Notes: generated by a model from the sequence alone, not told the origin. A stretch of 64,000 bases of DNA from Halalkalibacter alkaliphilus (GCF_023555415.1 NZ_JAKRYL010000009.1:112042-176041); one strand, 5' to 3'; numbered from the stretch's first letter, positions 36,059 through 45,875 are shown. Numbers and translations: made by a program.

Positions 36059-36535
36059 ATGAACATTCTTATTTGGATTTTAATTATTGCCTTATTTGTT
36101 CTAAGTTTTGTTGGCCTGATTTTTCCGATCATTCCTTCTGTTCTTGTGTTATGGGGTGGATTTCTCCTTTATGCGTTTATGCTTGGGTCACTTTCCATTT
36201 GGTTTTGGATTGGTGCGGGTTTGTTAACAGTCATCATTCTTTGTGCTGATATAATTGCGAGTCAATATTTTGTGAAAAAATATGGTGGATCAAAATGGGG
36301 AGAGAGAATGGCTGCGGTGGGTGTCATTATTGGCTCCTTTATTTATCCGCCATTTGGCCTTATACTCGTGCCGTTTCTCCTTGTCTTTATTACGGAGTTC
36401 TCATCAAGTAAAAATGGGCAGCATGCGTGTAAAGTCGCAGTTGCTTCTTTGGTTGCTTTTTTAAGCAGTACGTTTGCCAAATTTATGATTCAGCTCATTT
36501 TAATTGTTTGGTTTATGATAGAGATTATTTGGTAA
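36059..36535 (+). CDS. DUF456 membrane protein
   Basis: 158 residues with several hydrophobic helices; the repeated FVGLIFPIIPSVLVLWGG and FIYPPFGLILVPFLLVF segments are typical for DUF456. ATG 36059 follows GGAGGTGG. Function unknown; it heads a run of three small co-oriented genes. Confidence 0.85.
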   Translation: MNILIWILIIALFVLSFVGLIFPIIPSVLVLWGGFLLYAFMLGSLSIWFWIGAGLLTVIILCADIIASQYFVKKYGGSKWGERMAAVGVIIGSFIYPPFGLILVPFLLVFITEFSSSKNGQHACKVAVASLVAFLSSTFAKFMIQLILIVWFMIEIIW

Positions 36536-36600
36536 TGCCTCATGTAAAAGAATAATGCGAGGCTTTTCACACATAGTAAGGATAGAAAGAAGGGATATTC

Positions 36601-36771
36601 ATGCAAGAAGTAATCCTTGCTCTTATAGCGGGTTTAGTTGTTGGTTTTTTCTTTGCACTAATTAAATTGCCGATTCCAGCCCCACCAGCACTAGCAGGTG
36701 TCATGGGAATCGTCGGTGTTTATTTAGGGTATAAACTTTTCCACTGGCTTCTTCCATTTATTCAATCGTAA
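36601..36771 (+). CDS. XapX-family small membrane protein (DUF1427)
   Basis: 56 residues, two helices: MQEVILALIAGLVVGFFFAL, then IKLPIPAPPALAGVMGIVGV and YLGYKLFHW. The KLPIPAPPALAG turn and the YLGY end define XapX proteins. AAGAAGGGAT lies 4-10 bases upstream of ATG 36601. The next gene starts 21 bases after its stop. Function unknown. Confidence 0.9.
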   Translation: MQEVILALIAGLVVGFFFALIKLPIPAPPALAGVMGIVGVYLGYKLFHWLLPFIQS

Positions 36772-36792
36772 GGAGAAAAGGAGGCAGGTCAT

Positions 36793-37575
36793 TTGCCATA
36801 TTTGAAATCAAACGAAGCTCATTTTTACTATGAAGTTCATGGAGAGGGAACGCCGATTCTCTTTTTTCATCCACCTGTTATGGGGATTGAAACGTTTGAA
36901 TATCAGCGTGCTCTCGCTGAAAACTATCAGCTTATTTTCATCGATTTGACCGATAGTGGCAGAAGCTCAAAACGATCGGAAAAAACGTCAGTTACCGATT
37001 TTGCTGAGATAGCTTATTCTTTAGTTGTGAAGTTAGGACTTGATCCTGTTATTGTTTGCGGATATTCAAACGGGGGATCGACAGCCCAGGAGTTTGCGCT
37101 TTTGTATCCGGAATTAACTAGAGGGGTCATTATTATTAGCGGCTTCCCAGAAGTGTCGTCATTTTTGCTTGAGAAAGAATTTAACCTCGGAATATGGGCT
37201 GCGAAAAATGAGCTGCTTAATATGTTTTCCTTTGTCTTGCCAAAAGTTCATTTTCGTTCAAAAATCGAGCAACAAAAAATGGCATTTTTTATTAAGCGTG
37301 GTGACGCGCCAACGTTGCAACGTATTTATCAACAAGGAAGAGACTATGTTTCAACGGATAGGCTGAAACAAATAACGGTTCCTGTTTTGTTGATCTACGG
37401 AAAGTTAGATGCGGTATCTCCTTTGTACTCATTAACGTTCTTTAAAGAATTAAAAGATGTTGATGTGGTCCTTGTAAGTGGAGTGGCCCACCAAGTACCA
37501 ACAAGGCGTCCAGACCAATGTAACTCTATTATCGACAGCTGGATCAAACGAAAACAACTCGCACAAATACACTAA
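36793..37575 (+). CDS. Alpha/beta-fold hydrolase
   Basis: 260 residues; nucleophile elbow CGYSNGG (about 99-105), acid in YGKLDAVSP (about 202-210) and His in GVAHQVPTRRP (about 234). TTG 36793 is used because AAAAGGAGG lies 9 bases upstream. Substrate unknown. Confidence 0.88.
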   Translation: MPYLKSNEAHFYYEVHGEGTPILFFHPPVMGIETFEYQRALAENYQLIFIDLTDSGRSSKRSEKTSVTDFAEIAYSLVVKLGLDPVIVCGYSNGGSTAQEFALLYPELTRGVIIISGFPEVSSFLLEKEFNLGIWAAKNELLNMFSFVLPKVHFRSKIEQQKMAFFIKRGDAPTLQRIYQQGRDYVSTDRLKQITVPVLLIYGKLDAVSPLYSLTFFKELKDVDVVLVSGVAHQVPTRRPDQCNSIIDSWIKRKQLAQIH

Positions 37576-37607
37576 AATGGACCACTCTTCTGAGGGTCCA
37601 TTTTTTG
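37576..37607 (+). terminator. Terminator after the hydrolase gene
   Basis: AATGGACC / GGTCCATT stem with T6, starting immediately after the stop. Confidence 0.87.
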
Positions 37608-37621
37608 CTGATATGTATCAT

Positions 37622-37681
37622 GGGGTCAGACCCCTCGGTACACCACTAACGCTGTGAAGGGGTAAAGAGGGGTCAGACCCC
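37622..37681. repeat. GGGGTCAGACCCC paired palindrome, same-centre variant
   Basis: GGGGTCAGACCCC at 37622-37634 and 37669-37681. Both halves have A in the centre, unlike the A/T pairing elsewhere. Sits between convergent genes. Confidence 0.85.
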
Positions 37682-37699
37682 TTAATGGTAGATTTTCTC

Positions 37700-38896
37700 T
37701 TAAAGGAGGCCGGACACAAGTTTGGCGACTTGTTCTTTGCCTCTTTGGGTGAGGGGTCTTTTCTTGTATGCTTCGAGTGTCAGGCGTTCAGAGATCTGAA
37801 TGTCATGCTCCATTTCCTTTAATACGTTTTGAATAAATTCTGCATCATAAATCAAGCAATTAATCTCATGGTTAATGTGAAAGCTCCGCTTGTCGAAATT
37901 TGCTGTTCCAATGTCACAAACTTGGTTATCAATAACAACCGCTTTTGCATGGAAGAACCCTCGGTAATATTGATACACATTAATTCCTGCTTCAAGCAGC
38001 GGCTTAAAATAAGGAAATGCCGCTTCCTTTACAAGAGGGTGATCCCCTTTTTTTGGAACGATGAGCTTCACGTCCACTCCTCGTTTGGCTGCAGCCATTA
38101 ATTCTCTCTGCAATGGTTCGCCAGGAATATAGTAAGGAGTACCAATTACGATTGTTTCTTTCGCTTGGCTGATCAAATCAATGAAGGTTTCCTCCAAATA
38201 AACCCCATCGGTTGGCAATATCCTAAGTGGAATAGGCCCTTCTTTTAATGTAGGATAATGAGAGGATCTCTCCATATGCTTTTGCTTCGCTGTTTGCCAG
38301 TCTTGTAAAAATTGACCCTGTAAATCTTGGACCCCATCTCCATCAATACGTAAATGGAAATCACGCCAAGGACCAAATTTAGGATCTCTTCCTAAATACT
38401 CATCCCCAATATTGTATCCACCAATATAACCAACCTTGCCGTCCATAATCGCTAACTTTCGGTGGTTTCTCCGATTAAAAGTGAAAAAGATATAAGGGAA
38501 GGATACAGGGTGAGAATAGGCAAATCGAACCCCAGCCTTCTTTAACTGTTTTAAATGTTTCTTTTTGATGTCACAGCCCAGTTTGTCAACCAACAGCCTG
38601 ACATCTACACCTTCTTTTGCTTTTCCTTCAATAATCTTCAGCATCTTGCCGCTAATATGATCATCTCTGATGATATAAAAGAGTAAATGCACATGGTCAG
38701 TTGCTTGCTCAATATCGGCAAACAATTTTCTATAAAATTCATCACCTGTAGGTAAAAAAGTTACGTCACCGTGTCGTGTTTTTTGAACATGTCGAGTAGC
38801 TTCTTTTCGTTGCTGACGTAGTCCAAGTACAAAATCGACTCTCAACCATATGAAAACAGCAATTATAATTAAAGCAGTAATAACCCATCCATTCAT
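37700..38896 (-). CDS. Cardiolipin synthase-type phospholipase D family protein (YwiE-like)
   Basis: Condenses phosphatidylglycerol to cardiolipin at the membrane. 398 residues: a single N-terminal membrane segment and two HKD motifs, HRKLAIMDGKVGYIGGYN (about 145) and HAKAVVIDNQVCDIGTANFDKR (about 326). Only one N-terminal helix instead of two. AGAAGG precedes ATG 38896. At this locus B. subtilis has ywiE, a cls paralogue. Confidence 0.9.
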   Translation of the reverse strand: MNGWVITALIIIAVFIWLRVDFVLGLRQQRKEATRHVQKTRHGDVTFLPTGDEFYRKLFADIEQATDHVHLLFYIIRDDHISGKMLKIIEGKAKEGVDVRLLVDKLGCDIKKKHLKQLKKAGVRFAYSHPVSFPYIFFTFNRRNHRKLAIMDGKVGYIGGYNIGDEYLGRDPKFGPWRDFHLRIDGDGVQDLQGQFLQDWQTAKQKHMERSSHYPTLKEGPIPLRILPTDGVYLEETFIDLISQAKETIVIGTPYYIPGEPLQRELMAAAKRGVDVKLIVPKKGDHPLVKEAAFPYFKPLLEAGINVYQYYRGFFHAKAVVIDNQVCDIGTANFDKRSFHINHEINCLIYDAEFIQNVLKEMEHDIQISERLTLEAYKKRPLTQRGKEQVAKLVSGLL

Positions 38897-39010
38897 CGCA
38901 TAACCTTCTTTCTACAAGAGCGTTTAGCAAGTAGCGCCACACTTTGCTTAGAGTTCTGCTTTTAGCATGTGCGGAAATGAGGAAGATCATGAGAAAAAGA
39001 TTATAAAAAA

Positions 39011-39028
39011 TGAATGACCATTCATTCA
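39011..39028. promoter_or_regulatory. FadR operator overlapping the fadF promoter
   Basis: TGAATGACCATTCATTCA differs from the FadR box TGAATGAMTANTCATTCA at one position. It covers the expected -35 region of the TATAAT at 39037-39042, so binding would repress. Confidence 0.85.
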
Positions 39029-39036
39029 AGTCGTGA

Positions 39037-39042
39037 TATAAT
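39037..39042 (+). promoter_or_regulatory. -10 element of fadF
   Basis: Consensus TATAAT; a -35-like ATGACC lies 17 bp upstream inside the FadR box. Confidence 0.7.
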
Positions 39043-39103
39043 CGTTTTATAAATGTGCCTATGAGTATTTTATAAAAGGAAGAATGAAGGGGGATGCTCA
39101 GTT

Positions 39104-41206
39104 ATGGAAGCGTTAACATGGGTTAATTGGATTTTATTCGTGCTCGTAACGACTTATGCTGTCTATTTATTCGTAACGCTTGTCAAAACGAGGTATGAAT
39201 ATATCAAACTCGGAAAAAAAGCAGAGTTCGATCATTCAATGAAGGAACGTCTACATGCGGTTTGGGTAAATGTTTTTGGGCAAAAGAAGCTATTAAAAGA
39301 TAAGAAAAGCGGCATCATTCATTTAATGTTTTTTTACGGATTTTTAATGGTTCAGCTCGGGGCAATAGATTTAATCTGGAAAGGACTAGTGATTGGTTCA
39401 CATTTGCCATTAGGACCGTTGTATCCAGCCTTTACTTTCTTCCAAGAAATCATTGTATTTATGATCTTAGTTGCTGTTGTTTGGGCATTCCATCGCCGTT
39501 ATATTGAAAAATTAGGGCGCCTAAAGCGAGGTTGGAAAGCAGGTCTTGTCCTCATATTTATCGGTGGTTTGATGACGTCTAAGCTTCTGGCAAAAGGAAT
39601 GGAAATCATCTGGCTTGAAAAATCATTAAGTGGTTTTGAGCCGATTGCTTCAGGAATTGCAGCTATATTTGGCTTTTTACCATCAACTATAGCAAGTGGG
39701 CTCTTCTTTGTTTTTTGGTGGATGCATTTATTATTTCTGCTTACATTCCTCGTTTACGTACCGCAATCCAAGCATGCGCATTTAATTGCAGGTCCAGTAA
39801 ATGTGTTCTTAGGGCGGACTCACAAAGTTGGACAGTTAGCTTCTATTAACTTTGAAGATGAGAGCCAAGAAGTATTCGGTGTGAATAAAATTGAAGACTT
39901 TAACCAAAAACAACTCGTCGACTTGTACGCCTGTGTAGAGTGCGGGCGCTGTACGAATATGTGCCCAGCAACGGGAACCGGCAAGATGCTTTCACCGATG
40001 GATTTAATCGTAAAAATGCGTGATCATCTAACTGAAAAGGGTGCTGCAGTTACGTCAAAATCAGCATGGTTACCGGAATTTGCTTTTTCTAATACAAAAG
40101 CAAACCAGCTAGCTATGCAAGGGTCTGGCGGCAAGGAAGTAGCAGCAGGATATTCCGTTAATCTCATTGGAGATGTCATTACAGAAGAGGAAATTTGGGC
40201 CTGTACGACATGCCGAAATTGTGAAGATCAGTGCCCAGTTATGAATGAACACGTCGATAAAATAATCGATATGCGTCGATATCTCGTATTAACAGAAGGA
40301 AAAATGGATGCAGATGCACAGCGTGCAATGACAAATATCGAGCGTCAAGGAAACCCGTGGGGAATTAGCCGCAAAGAACGTGAAAACTGGCGCACAGGTC
40401 GCGACGACATTCATGTGCCAACGGTTAAAGAGATGGAGAAGGCAGGAGAAGAATTTGAATTTCTTTTCTTCGCTGGATCGATGGGTTCTTACGATAAACG
40501 CAGTCAAAAAATTGCTCAATCATTTGCAAAAGTAATGAATGAAGCAGGAGTAACGTTCGCAATCATTGGGAACAAAGAAAAGAACTCAGGTGATACTCCA
40601 AGACGATTAGGGAACGAATTTTTATTCCAAGAGCTAGCAGCAGCAAATATTGATTTGTTCCAAAAACATAACGTCAAAAAGATTGTCACGATTGATCCGC
40701 ATGCATACAATACATTTAAAAATGAGTATCCAGAATTTGGTCTAGAAGGAGTCGAGGTATATCACCATACAGAACTTCTAGCTGAGCTGATCAAAGATGG
40801 TAGGATTTTGCCAAAGTATGAAGTGAAGGAAAAAATCGTTTACCATGATTCCTGTTATCTAGGGCGTTACAACGAAGTGTACGAACCGCCTCGTGAAATA
40901 TTAAAAGCGATTCCAGGTGTTGAGATCATTGAGATGAAACGAAATCGCCAGGATGGTATGTGCTGTGGGGCTGGAGGCGGAATGATGTGGATGGAAGAAG
41001 ATACAGGCCAACGTGTCAATGTCGCACGCACCGAGCAAGCACTTGAAGTCGAGCCATCTGTGATTGGGAGCGGCTGTCCATACTGTTTAACAATGTTAAG
41101 TGACGGCACAAAAGCCAAAGAAGTCGAAGAAGACATTCAAACACTTGATATAGTAGAAATCTTAGAAAAATCGCTTATCCAGAAGGAAAATGACGCTGTA
41201 CACTAG
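39104..41206 (+). CDS. fadF: FadF-type Fe-S oxidoreductase (electron transfer from acyl-CoA dehydrogenases)
   Basis: Membrane iron-sulfur protein thought to pass electrons from ETF during beta-oxidation to quinone. 700 residues: about five helices in the first 230 residues, two [4Fe-4S] motifs CVECGRCTNMCP (about 277) and CTTCRNCEDQCP (about 366), and two CCG-type domains with HDSCYLGRYNE (about 582) and MCCGAGGG (about 618). In B. subtilis fadF (ywjF) precedes acdA and rpoE and is under FadR; here more catabolic genes are inserted between fadF and rpoE. Confidence 0.94.
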   Translation: MEALTWVNWILFVLVTTYAVYLFVTLVKTRYEYIKLGKKAEFDHSMKERLHAVWVNVFGQKKLLKDKKSGIIHLMFFYGFLMVQLGAIDLIWKGLVIGSHLPLGPLYPAFTFFQEIIVFMILVAVVWAFHRRYIEKLGRLKRGWKAGLVLIFIGGLMTSKLLAKGMEIIWLEKSLSGFEPIASGIAAIFGFLPSTIASGLFFVFWWMHLLFLLTFLVYVPQSKHAHLIAGPVNVFLGRTHKVGQLASINFEDESQEVFGVNKIEDFNQKQLVDLYACVECGRCTNMCPATGTGKMLSPMDLIVKMRDHLTEKGAAVTSKSAWLPEFAFSNTKANQLAMQGSGGKEVAAGYSVNLIGDVITEEEIWACTTCRNCEDQCPVMNEHVDKIIDMRRYLVLTEGKMDADAQRAMTNIERQGNPWGISRKERENWRTGRDDIHVPTVKEMEKAGEEFEFLFFAGSMGSYDKRSQKIAQSFAKVMNEAGVTFAIIGNKEKNSGDTPRRLGNEFLFQELAAANIDLFQKHNVKKIVTIDPHAYNTFKNEYPEFGLEGVEVYHHTELLAELIKDGRILPKYEVKEKIVYHDSCYLGRYNEVYEPPREILKAIPGVEIIEMKRNRQDGMCCGAGGGMMWMEEDTGQRVNVARTEQALEVEPSVIGSGCPYCLTMLSDGTKAKEVEEDIQTLDIVEILEKSLIQKENDAVH

Positions 41207-41248
41207 AATAAAAAAGAAAAGGCTTTCATAAGTGTAATGTAAACATAA

Positions 41249-41284
41249 AAAGAAAGGAGCCTATGTAGGCTTCCTCTCTTTTTT
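41249..41284 (+). terminator. Terminator after fadF
   Basis: AAGAAAGGAGCCTA / TAGGCTTCCTCTCTT imperfect stem with T6. Confidence 0.82.
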
Positions 41285-41292
41285 ATGAAAAT

Positions 41293-41310
41293 TGAGTGAG
41301 CGTTCGCTCA
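41293..41310. promoter_or_regulatory. FadR/TetR-like operator before the thiolase gene
   Basis: TGAGTGAGCGTTCGCTCA: symmetrical GAGCG/CGCTC core and the TGAnTGA...TC..TCA frame of FadR-type boxes, 23 bp before the ATG. Confidence 0.6.
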
Positions 41311-41332
41311 GAACGAAGGAGGAGGAAAACGA

Positions 41333-42508
41333 ATGAAGACAGTCATTGTTAGTGGAGCAAGAACTCCGTTTGCCAAATACGGTGGGGCCCTAAGTGCGTT
41401 AAGTGCAAGTGAATTAGGTGGTCAGGCAATCAAAAAGGCGTTAAGCCGTGCCAATTGGCAAAAAAAACAAGTCGATCAACTCATAATGGGAAATGTTCTG
41501 CAAGCAGGCAGTGGCCAAATTCCTTCACGTCAAGCTGCTCACCATGCTGGCCTTCCTTGGTCGGTTAAGACAGAAACGATCAACAAAGTGTGCGCATCTG
41601 GCATGCGGAGTGTAACAATGGCTGATCAGCTTATTCGTTTAGGAGATGCGGATGTCGTTGTTGCTGGTGGGATGGAGTCAATGAGCAACGCTCCGTACTA
41701 CCTTCCAAATGCGAGATGGGGGCAGCGAATGGGCAATGGCCAAGTTATTGATGGCCTAGTTCATGATGGTCTAACCTGTTCATTCCGCAACGTTCATATG
41801 GGCACATACGGTAATGCAATCGCTAGAGAGTTAGGCATTTCAAGAGAAGACCAGGACGAATGGTCGTACGAAAGTCACAAAAAAGCAGTTGCGGCAATCG
41901 AGTCTGGAAAACTGACAGATGAAATCGTCGGAGTAGAAGTACCGCAGCGCTCAGGCGCCCCTCTCTTTATAGAAAAAGACGAAGCACCACGTATTGATAC
42001 ATCGCTAGACTCATTAGCAAAATTAAAACCTGTCTTTGGCAAAGACGGAACAATCACCGCAGGGAATGCACCTGGAGTAAATGACGGCGCTGCCGCACTG
42101 CTTCTCATGTCTGAAGCAAAAGCAACAGAAGCAGGACTCAAGCCTTTAGCAACAATTATTGCACATACCGCACTAGCTATTGAACCAGAAAACTTCCCGA
42201 AAACACCAGGTTTAGTCATTAAACAACTTCTTGAAAAGACGAACAAAAAAGTAGAAGACATCGACCTTTTTGAAATCAACGAAGCCTTCGCTGCCGTCGC
42301 TTTAGCAAGCAAGCAAATTGCTGAGGTTGACCCGAGCAAAATCAATGTAAACGGAGGAGCAATCGCTCTTGGCCACCCAATCGGCGCAAGCGGCACCCGT
42401 ATCATTTTAACACTAGCCTATGAACTAAAAAGAAGAGGCGGCGGCCTCGGAATCGCAGCAATATGCAGCGGCGGAGGCCAGGGGGACGCTGTGCTTATAG
42501 AGGTTTAA
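41333..42508 (+). CDS. mmgA: Acetyl-CoA acetyltransferase (thiolase)
   Basis: Thiolytic step of beta-oxidation. 391 residues; active-site Cys in [11 protein letters not shown] (about 88), His in [10 protein letters not shown] (about 347) and second Cys in CSGGGQGDA (about 378). ATG 41333 follows GAAGGAGGAGG. The stop codon sits inside a repeat hairpin that begins at 42502. Gene order thiolase - dehydrogenase - acyl-CoA dehydrogenase recalls mmgABC of B. subtilis. Confidence 0.94.
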   Translation: MKTVIVSGARTPFAKYGGALSALSASELGGQAIKKALSRANWQKKQVDQLIMGNVLQAGSGQIPSRQAAHHAGLPWSVKTETINKVCASGMRSVTMADQLIRLGDADVVVAGGMESMSNAPYYLPNARWGQRMGNGQVIDGLVHDGLTCSFRNVHMGTYGNAIARELGISREDQDEWSYESHKKAVAAIESGKLTDEIVGVEVPQRSGAPLFIEKDEAPRIDTSLDSLAKLKPVFGKDGTITAGNAPGVNDGAAALLLMSEAKATEAGLKPLATIIAHTALAIEPENFPKTPGLVIKQLLEKTNKKVEDIDLFEINEAFAAVALASKQIAEVDPSKINVNGGAIALGHPIGASGTRIILTLAYELKRRGGGLGIAAICSGGGQGDAVLIEV

Positions 42509-42669
42509 CCAAAAGGGCGATCTTCCCTTTTGGTTAAACCGACGCGATCAGCGGAGCCGCCGTAATCTTTTAAGCCTTTTATGAGCGGTTTTCTCATAAA
42601 AGGCGCACGGCGAGTGTAGCGATCGCAAGCATGTTCGCGCTAATAAGGCTAAGGGCGGTCTTCCCTTTT
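42502..42669. repeat. Structured hairpin repeat, single-core copy (168 bp)
   Basis: Outer hairpin 42502-42540: 16-bp stem GGTTTAACCAAAAGGG, loop CGATCTT. Core hairpin 42574-42604: stem GCCTTTTATGAG / CTCATAAAAGGC, loop CGGTTTT, preceded by GCGGAGCCGCCG and followed by GCACGGCGAG. Closing hairpin 42651-42669: AAGGG, loop CGGTCTT, CCCTT. The first stem contains the thiolase stop codon. It separates the thiolase from the next dehydrogenase gene. Confidence 0.9.
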
Positions 42670-42704
42670 TATGAAACCGAATCACATATCAAAGGAGAGT
42701 ATCT

Positions 42705-43556
42705 ATGAACATACAAAAAGTCATGGTCATTGGAGCGGGACAAATGGGATCTGGCATTGCCCAAGTCCATGCAATGGCTGGAATCAATGTCGTTCTTCAC
42801 GACATAAAAGAAGAGTACGTTCAAAAAGGCATGACGTCAATTACAAAGAATCTTGCTCGCCAAGTCGAGAAAGGAAGACTGGGTGAGACGGAAAAACTAG
42901 AAATCTTAGAACGCATTGAAGGTTCAACCGATCTAGGAAATGCGCGTGACGTCCAATTAGTGATTGAAGCTGCGATTGAAAATATTAAAGTGAAATCCTC
43001 GATTTTTGCAGAGCTTGACCAGATCACCCCACCAACGACAATCTTAGCGACTAATACGTCATCGTTGCCGATAACAGAAATTGCGGCTAGCACAAATAGG
43101 CCGGAGAAAGTTATTGGTATGCATTTTATGAATCCAGTTCCAGTTATGAAGCTCGTTGAAATTATTCGCGGACTTGCAACAGGCGATGAGGTTTATGAAA
43201 CGATTCGAGCCTTGTCACACAGGCTTGGAAAAACGCCGGTGGAAGTGAACGATTTTCCTGGGTTTGTTTCAAACCGGATTTTAATGCCGATGATTAACGA
43301 AGCTATTTTTACCGTTTATGAAGGGGTTGCTGAACCTGAGGCGATTGATGAAGTCATGAAGCTTGGCATGAATCATCCGATGGGACCGCTGACACTTGCT
43401 GATTTTATTGGTCTTGATACGTGCCTTTATATTATGGAGACGCTTCATGAAGGCTTTGGCGATGACAAGTACCGCCCTTGTCCGCTCCTCAAAAAGTACG
43501 TAAAGGCAGGCTGGCTTGGCAAAAAGTCAGGTCGAGGTTTTTACAAATACATCTAG
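42705..43556 (+). CDS. mmgB: 3-hydroxybutyryl-CoA dehydrogenase
   Basis: NAD-dependent oxidation of 3-hydroxyacyl-CoA. 283 residues with dinucleotide motif [14 protein letters not shown] (10-23), catalytic His in [16 protein letters not shown] (about 137) and [22 protein letters not shown] precedes ATG 42705. The next gene starts 24 bases after the stop. Confidence 0.95.
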   Translation: MNIQKVMVIGAGQMGSGIAQVHAMAGINVVLHDIKEEYVQKGMTSITKNLARQVEKGRLGETEKLEILERIEGSTDLGNARDVQLVIEAAIENIKVKSSIFAELDQITPPTTILATNTSSLPITEIAASTNRPEKVIGMHFMNPVPVMKLVEIIRGLATGDEVYETIRALSHRLGKTPVEVNDFPGFVSNRILMPMINEAIFTVYEGVAEPEAIDEVMKLGMNHPMGPLTLADFIGLDTCLYIMETLHEGFGDDKYRPCPLLKKYVKAGWLGKKSGRGFYKYI

Positions 43557-43580
43557 TATTACATCTAGGGAGGTGTAGTC

Positions 43581-44720
43581 ATGAATTTGCGCTTCACAAA
43601 CGAGCAAGAGATGATGAGAAAAATGGTGCGTGAATTTGCAGAAGAGCAGATCACTCCTTTTATTGATGAGATGGAAACACACGAGACGTTCCCAGAAAGT
43701 ATCATAAAAAAAATGAGTGAGCTTGGCTTGATGGGAATTCCGATCCCTGAAAAATATGGCGGCGCAGCGATGGATTTTACATCGTATATTATAGCGATTC
43801 ATGAGCTGTCAAAGGTAAGTGCAACCATTGGTGTTATTTTATCTGTTCACACATCTGTTGGGACAAATCCAATTTTGTATTTTGGAACAGAAGAGCAAAA
43901 GAAGAAGTACGTGACTAAGTTAGCGACAGGGACCTATTTAGGAGCGTTCGGGCTTACTGAGCCAAGCGCAGGTTCGGATGCAGCTGCATTAAAAACGACA
44001 GCTGTGAAAAAGGGAGACCATTACGTGCTAAATGGCTCCAAAGTATTCATTACAAACGGTGGCGAAGCAGATACGTACATCGTTTTTGCTACGACTGCAC
44101 CAGGTACGAAAGCAAAAGGGATCTCAGCCTTCATCGTTGAAAAAGACACGCCAGGCTTTAAAGTAGGCAAAAAGGAAAAGAAGATGGGCTTAAATGGATC
44201 GAATACAACCGAACTTATTTTAGAGAATGCCCTCGTACCAGCTGAGAATTTGCTAGGGAAAGAAGGAGACGGCTTCAAAATTGCGATGGCAAATCTTGAT
44301 TTTGGCCGGATTGGCATTGCGGCTCAAAGCTTAGGAATTGCAGAAGCCGCTTTTGAAGCAGCAACAAACTATGCAAAACAGAGGAAGCAATTTGGCAAAG
44401 CGATTGGAACGCAGCAGGCAGTTGCTTTTAAGCTTGCTGATATGGCCACAAAAATTGAAGCAGCCAAACTACTAACGTACCGGGCAGCTCATTTAAAAGA
44501 CAACGGCAAACGCCCTCGTCAGGAAGCCTCGATGGCTAAGCTATACGCTTCAAAAACAGCGATGGAAACCGCCATTGAAGCGGTGCAAATTTTTGGAGGC
44601 TATGGCTATACGAAAGAGTATCCGGTTGAGCGTTATTTCCGAGATGCAAAAGTATGTGAGATTTACGAGGGAACAAGTGAAATTCAGCGACTCGTCATTA
44701 GCAAACAGTTACTAAACTAG
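43581..44720 (+). CDS. mmgC: Acyl-CoA dehydrogenase
   Basis: FAD enzyme forming the 2,3-enoyl-CoA. 379 residues; FGLTEPSAGSDAAALKT, the [12 protein letters not shown] segment and the catalytic Glu in CEIYEGTSEIQRL (about 365). A GGGAGGTG site precedes ATG 43581. The following acyl-CoA dehydrogenase starts only 12 bases after the stop and is a clear paralogue, pointing to an old duplication with different chain preference. Confidence 0.94.
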   Translation: MNLRFTNEQEMMRKMVREFAEEQITPFIDEMETHETFPESIIKKMSELGLMGIPIPEKYGGAAMDFTSYIIAIHELSKVSATIGVILSVHTSVGTNPILYFGTEEQKKKYVTKLATGTYLGAFGLTEPSAGSDAAALKTTAVKKGDHYVLNGSKVFITNGGEADTYIVFATTAPGTKAKGISAFIVEKDTPGFKVGKKEKKMGLNGSNTTELILENALVPAENLLGKEGDGFKIAMANLDFGRIGIAAQSLGIAEAAFEAATNYAKQRKQFGKAIGTQQAVAFKLADMATKIEAAKLLTYRAAHLKDNGKRPRQEASMAKLYASKTAMETAIEAVQIFGGYGYTKEYPVERYFRDAKVCEIYEGTSEIQRLVISKQLLN

Positions 44721-44732
44721 GAGGCTATGCTC

Positions 44733-45875
44733 ATGAATTTTTTCTTAACAGAAGAGCAGGAAATGATCCGGAAAATGGTTCGTGACTTTGCCAACAAAGA
44801 AGTCGCACCGACAGCAGCGGAGCGTGATGAAGAGGAACGCTTTGATCGTGACATTTTTGATAAAATGGCGGAGCTTGGTCTAACAGGAATTCCATGGCCT
44901 GAGGAATATGGCGGGATTGGGTCAGATTATATGAGCTATGTCATTGCAGTTGAAGAGCTGTCGCGTGTATGTGCATCAACTGGGGTAACGCTCTCTGCAC
45001 ATACCTCACTTGCTGGATGGCCGATCTATAAATTTGGTACCGAGGAACAAAAGCAAACGTATTTGCGCGCCTTAGCAGAAGGAACGAAAATCGGGGCGTA
45101 TGGGTTAACCGAACCAGGATCAGGGTCAGATGCTGCAGCGATGAAGACGACGGCCATATTAGACGGTGAGGATTATGTTTTAAACGGCTCGAAAATTTTT
45201 ATCACAAATGGTGGAGTAGCTGATATTTACATTGTCTTTGCTTTGACTGATCCAAGTCTCAGGCATAAAGGGGTCACGGCCTTCATCGTGGATGCTGATA
45301 CACAGGGCTTTTCCGTCGGGAAAAAGGAGCATAAGCTTGGTATTCGCTCCTCACCAACAACAGAAATCATATTTGAAAATTGTCGGATACCTGCTGCAAA
45401 CCGACTAGGGAAAGAAGGAGAGGGCTTTAAAATTGCGATGATGACACTAGATGGCGGTCGAAATGGAATCGCTGCACAAGCGGTTGGGATCGCTCAAGGA
45501 GCACTAGATGCATCAATTGAATATGCAAAACAACGAAAGCAGTTTGGCAAGGCCATTGGAGCTCAGCAGGGAATTTCTTTCAAGCTTGCAGATATGGCAA
45601 CAAAAATTGAAGCAAGCCGCCTGCTCACGTATCAAGCAGCATGGAAGGAGGGCGAAGGGTTATCGTACGGATTGGAATCAGCAATGTCAAAGCTGCTTGC
45701 AGGAGATACAGCGATGGAAGTGACCGTCGAAGCCGTTCAAGTTTTTGGAGGATATGGGTATACAAAAGAATACCCAGTTGAACGCTTTATGCGTGATGCA
45801 AAAATTACGCAAATCTATGAAGGTACGAACGAGATTCAAAGATTGGTGATCGCAAAGATGTTGTTGGCGGATTGA
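44733..45875 (+). CDS. acdA: Acyl-CoA dehydrogenase, second copy
   Basis: 380 residues, paralogous to the preceding gene: [26 protein letters not shown] and [14 protein letters not shown] with the catalytic Glu. ATG 44733 is preferred over ATG 44727 because TAGGAGG (44719-44724) gives 8-base spacing. With icmF next to it, short branched-chain acyl-CoA (isovaleryl/isobutyryl) is a likely substrate, but this is inference. Confidence 0.93.
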   Translation: MNFFLTEEQEMIRKMVRDFANKEVAPTAAERDEEERFDRDIFDKMAELGLTGIPWPEEYGGIGSDYMSYVIAVEELSRVCASTGVTLSAHTSLAGWPIYKFGTEEQKQTYLRALAEGTKIGAYGLTEPGSGSDAAAMKTTAILDGEDYVLNGSKIFITNGGVADIYIVFALTDPSLRHKGVTAFIVDADTQGFSVGKKEHKLGIRSSPTTEIIFENCRIPAANRLGKEGEGFKIAMMTLDGGRNGIAAQAVGIAQGALDASIEYAKQRKQFGKAIGAQQGISFKLADMATKIEASRLLTYQAAWKEGEGLSYGLESAMSKLLAGDTAMEVTVEAVQVFGGYGYTKEYPVERFMRDAKITQIYEGTNEIQRLVIAKMLLAD

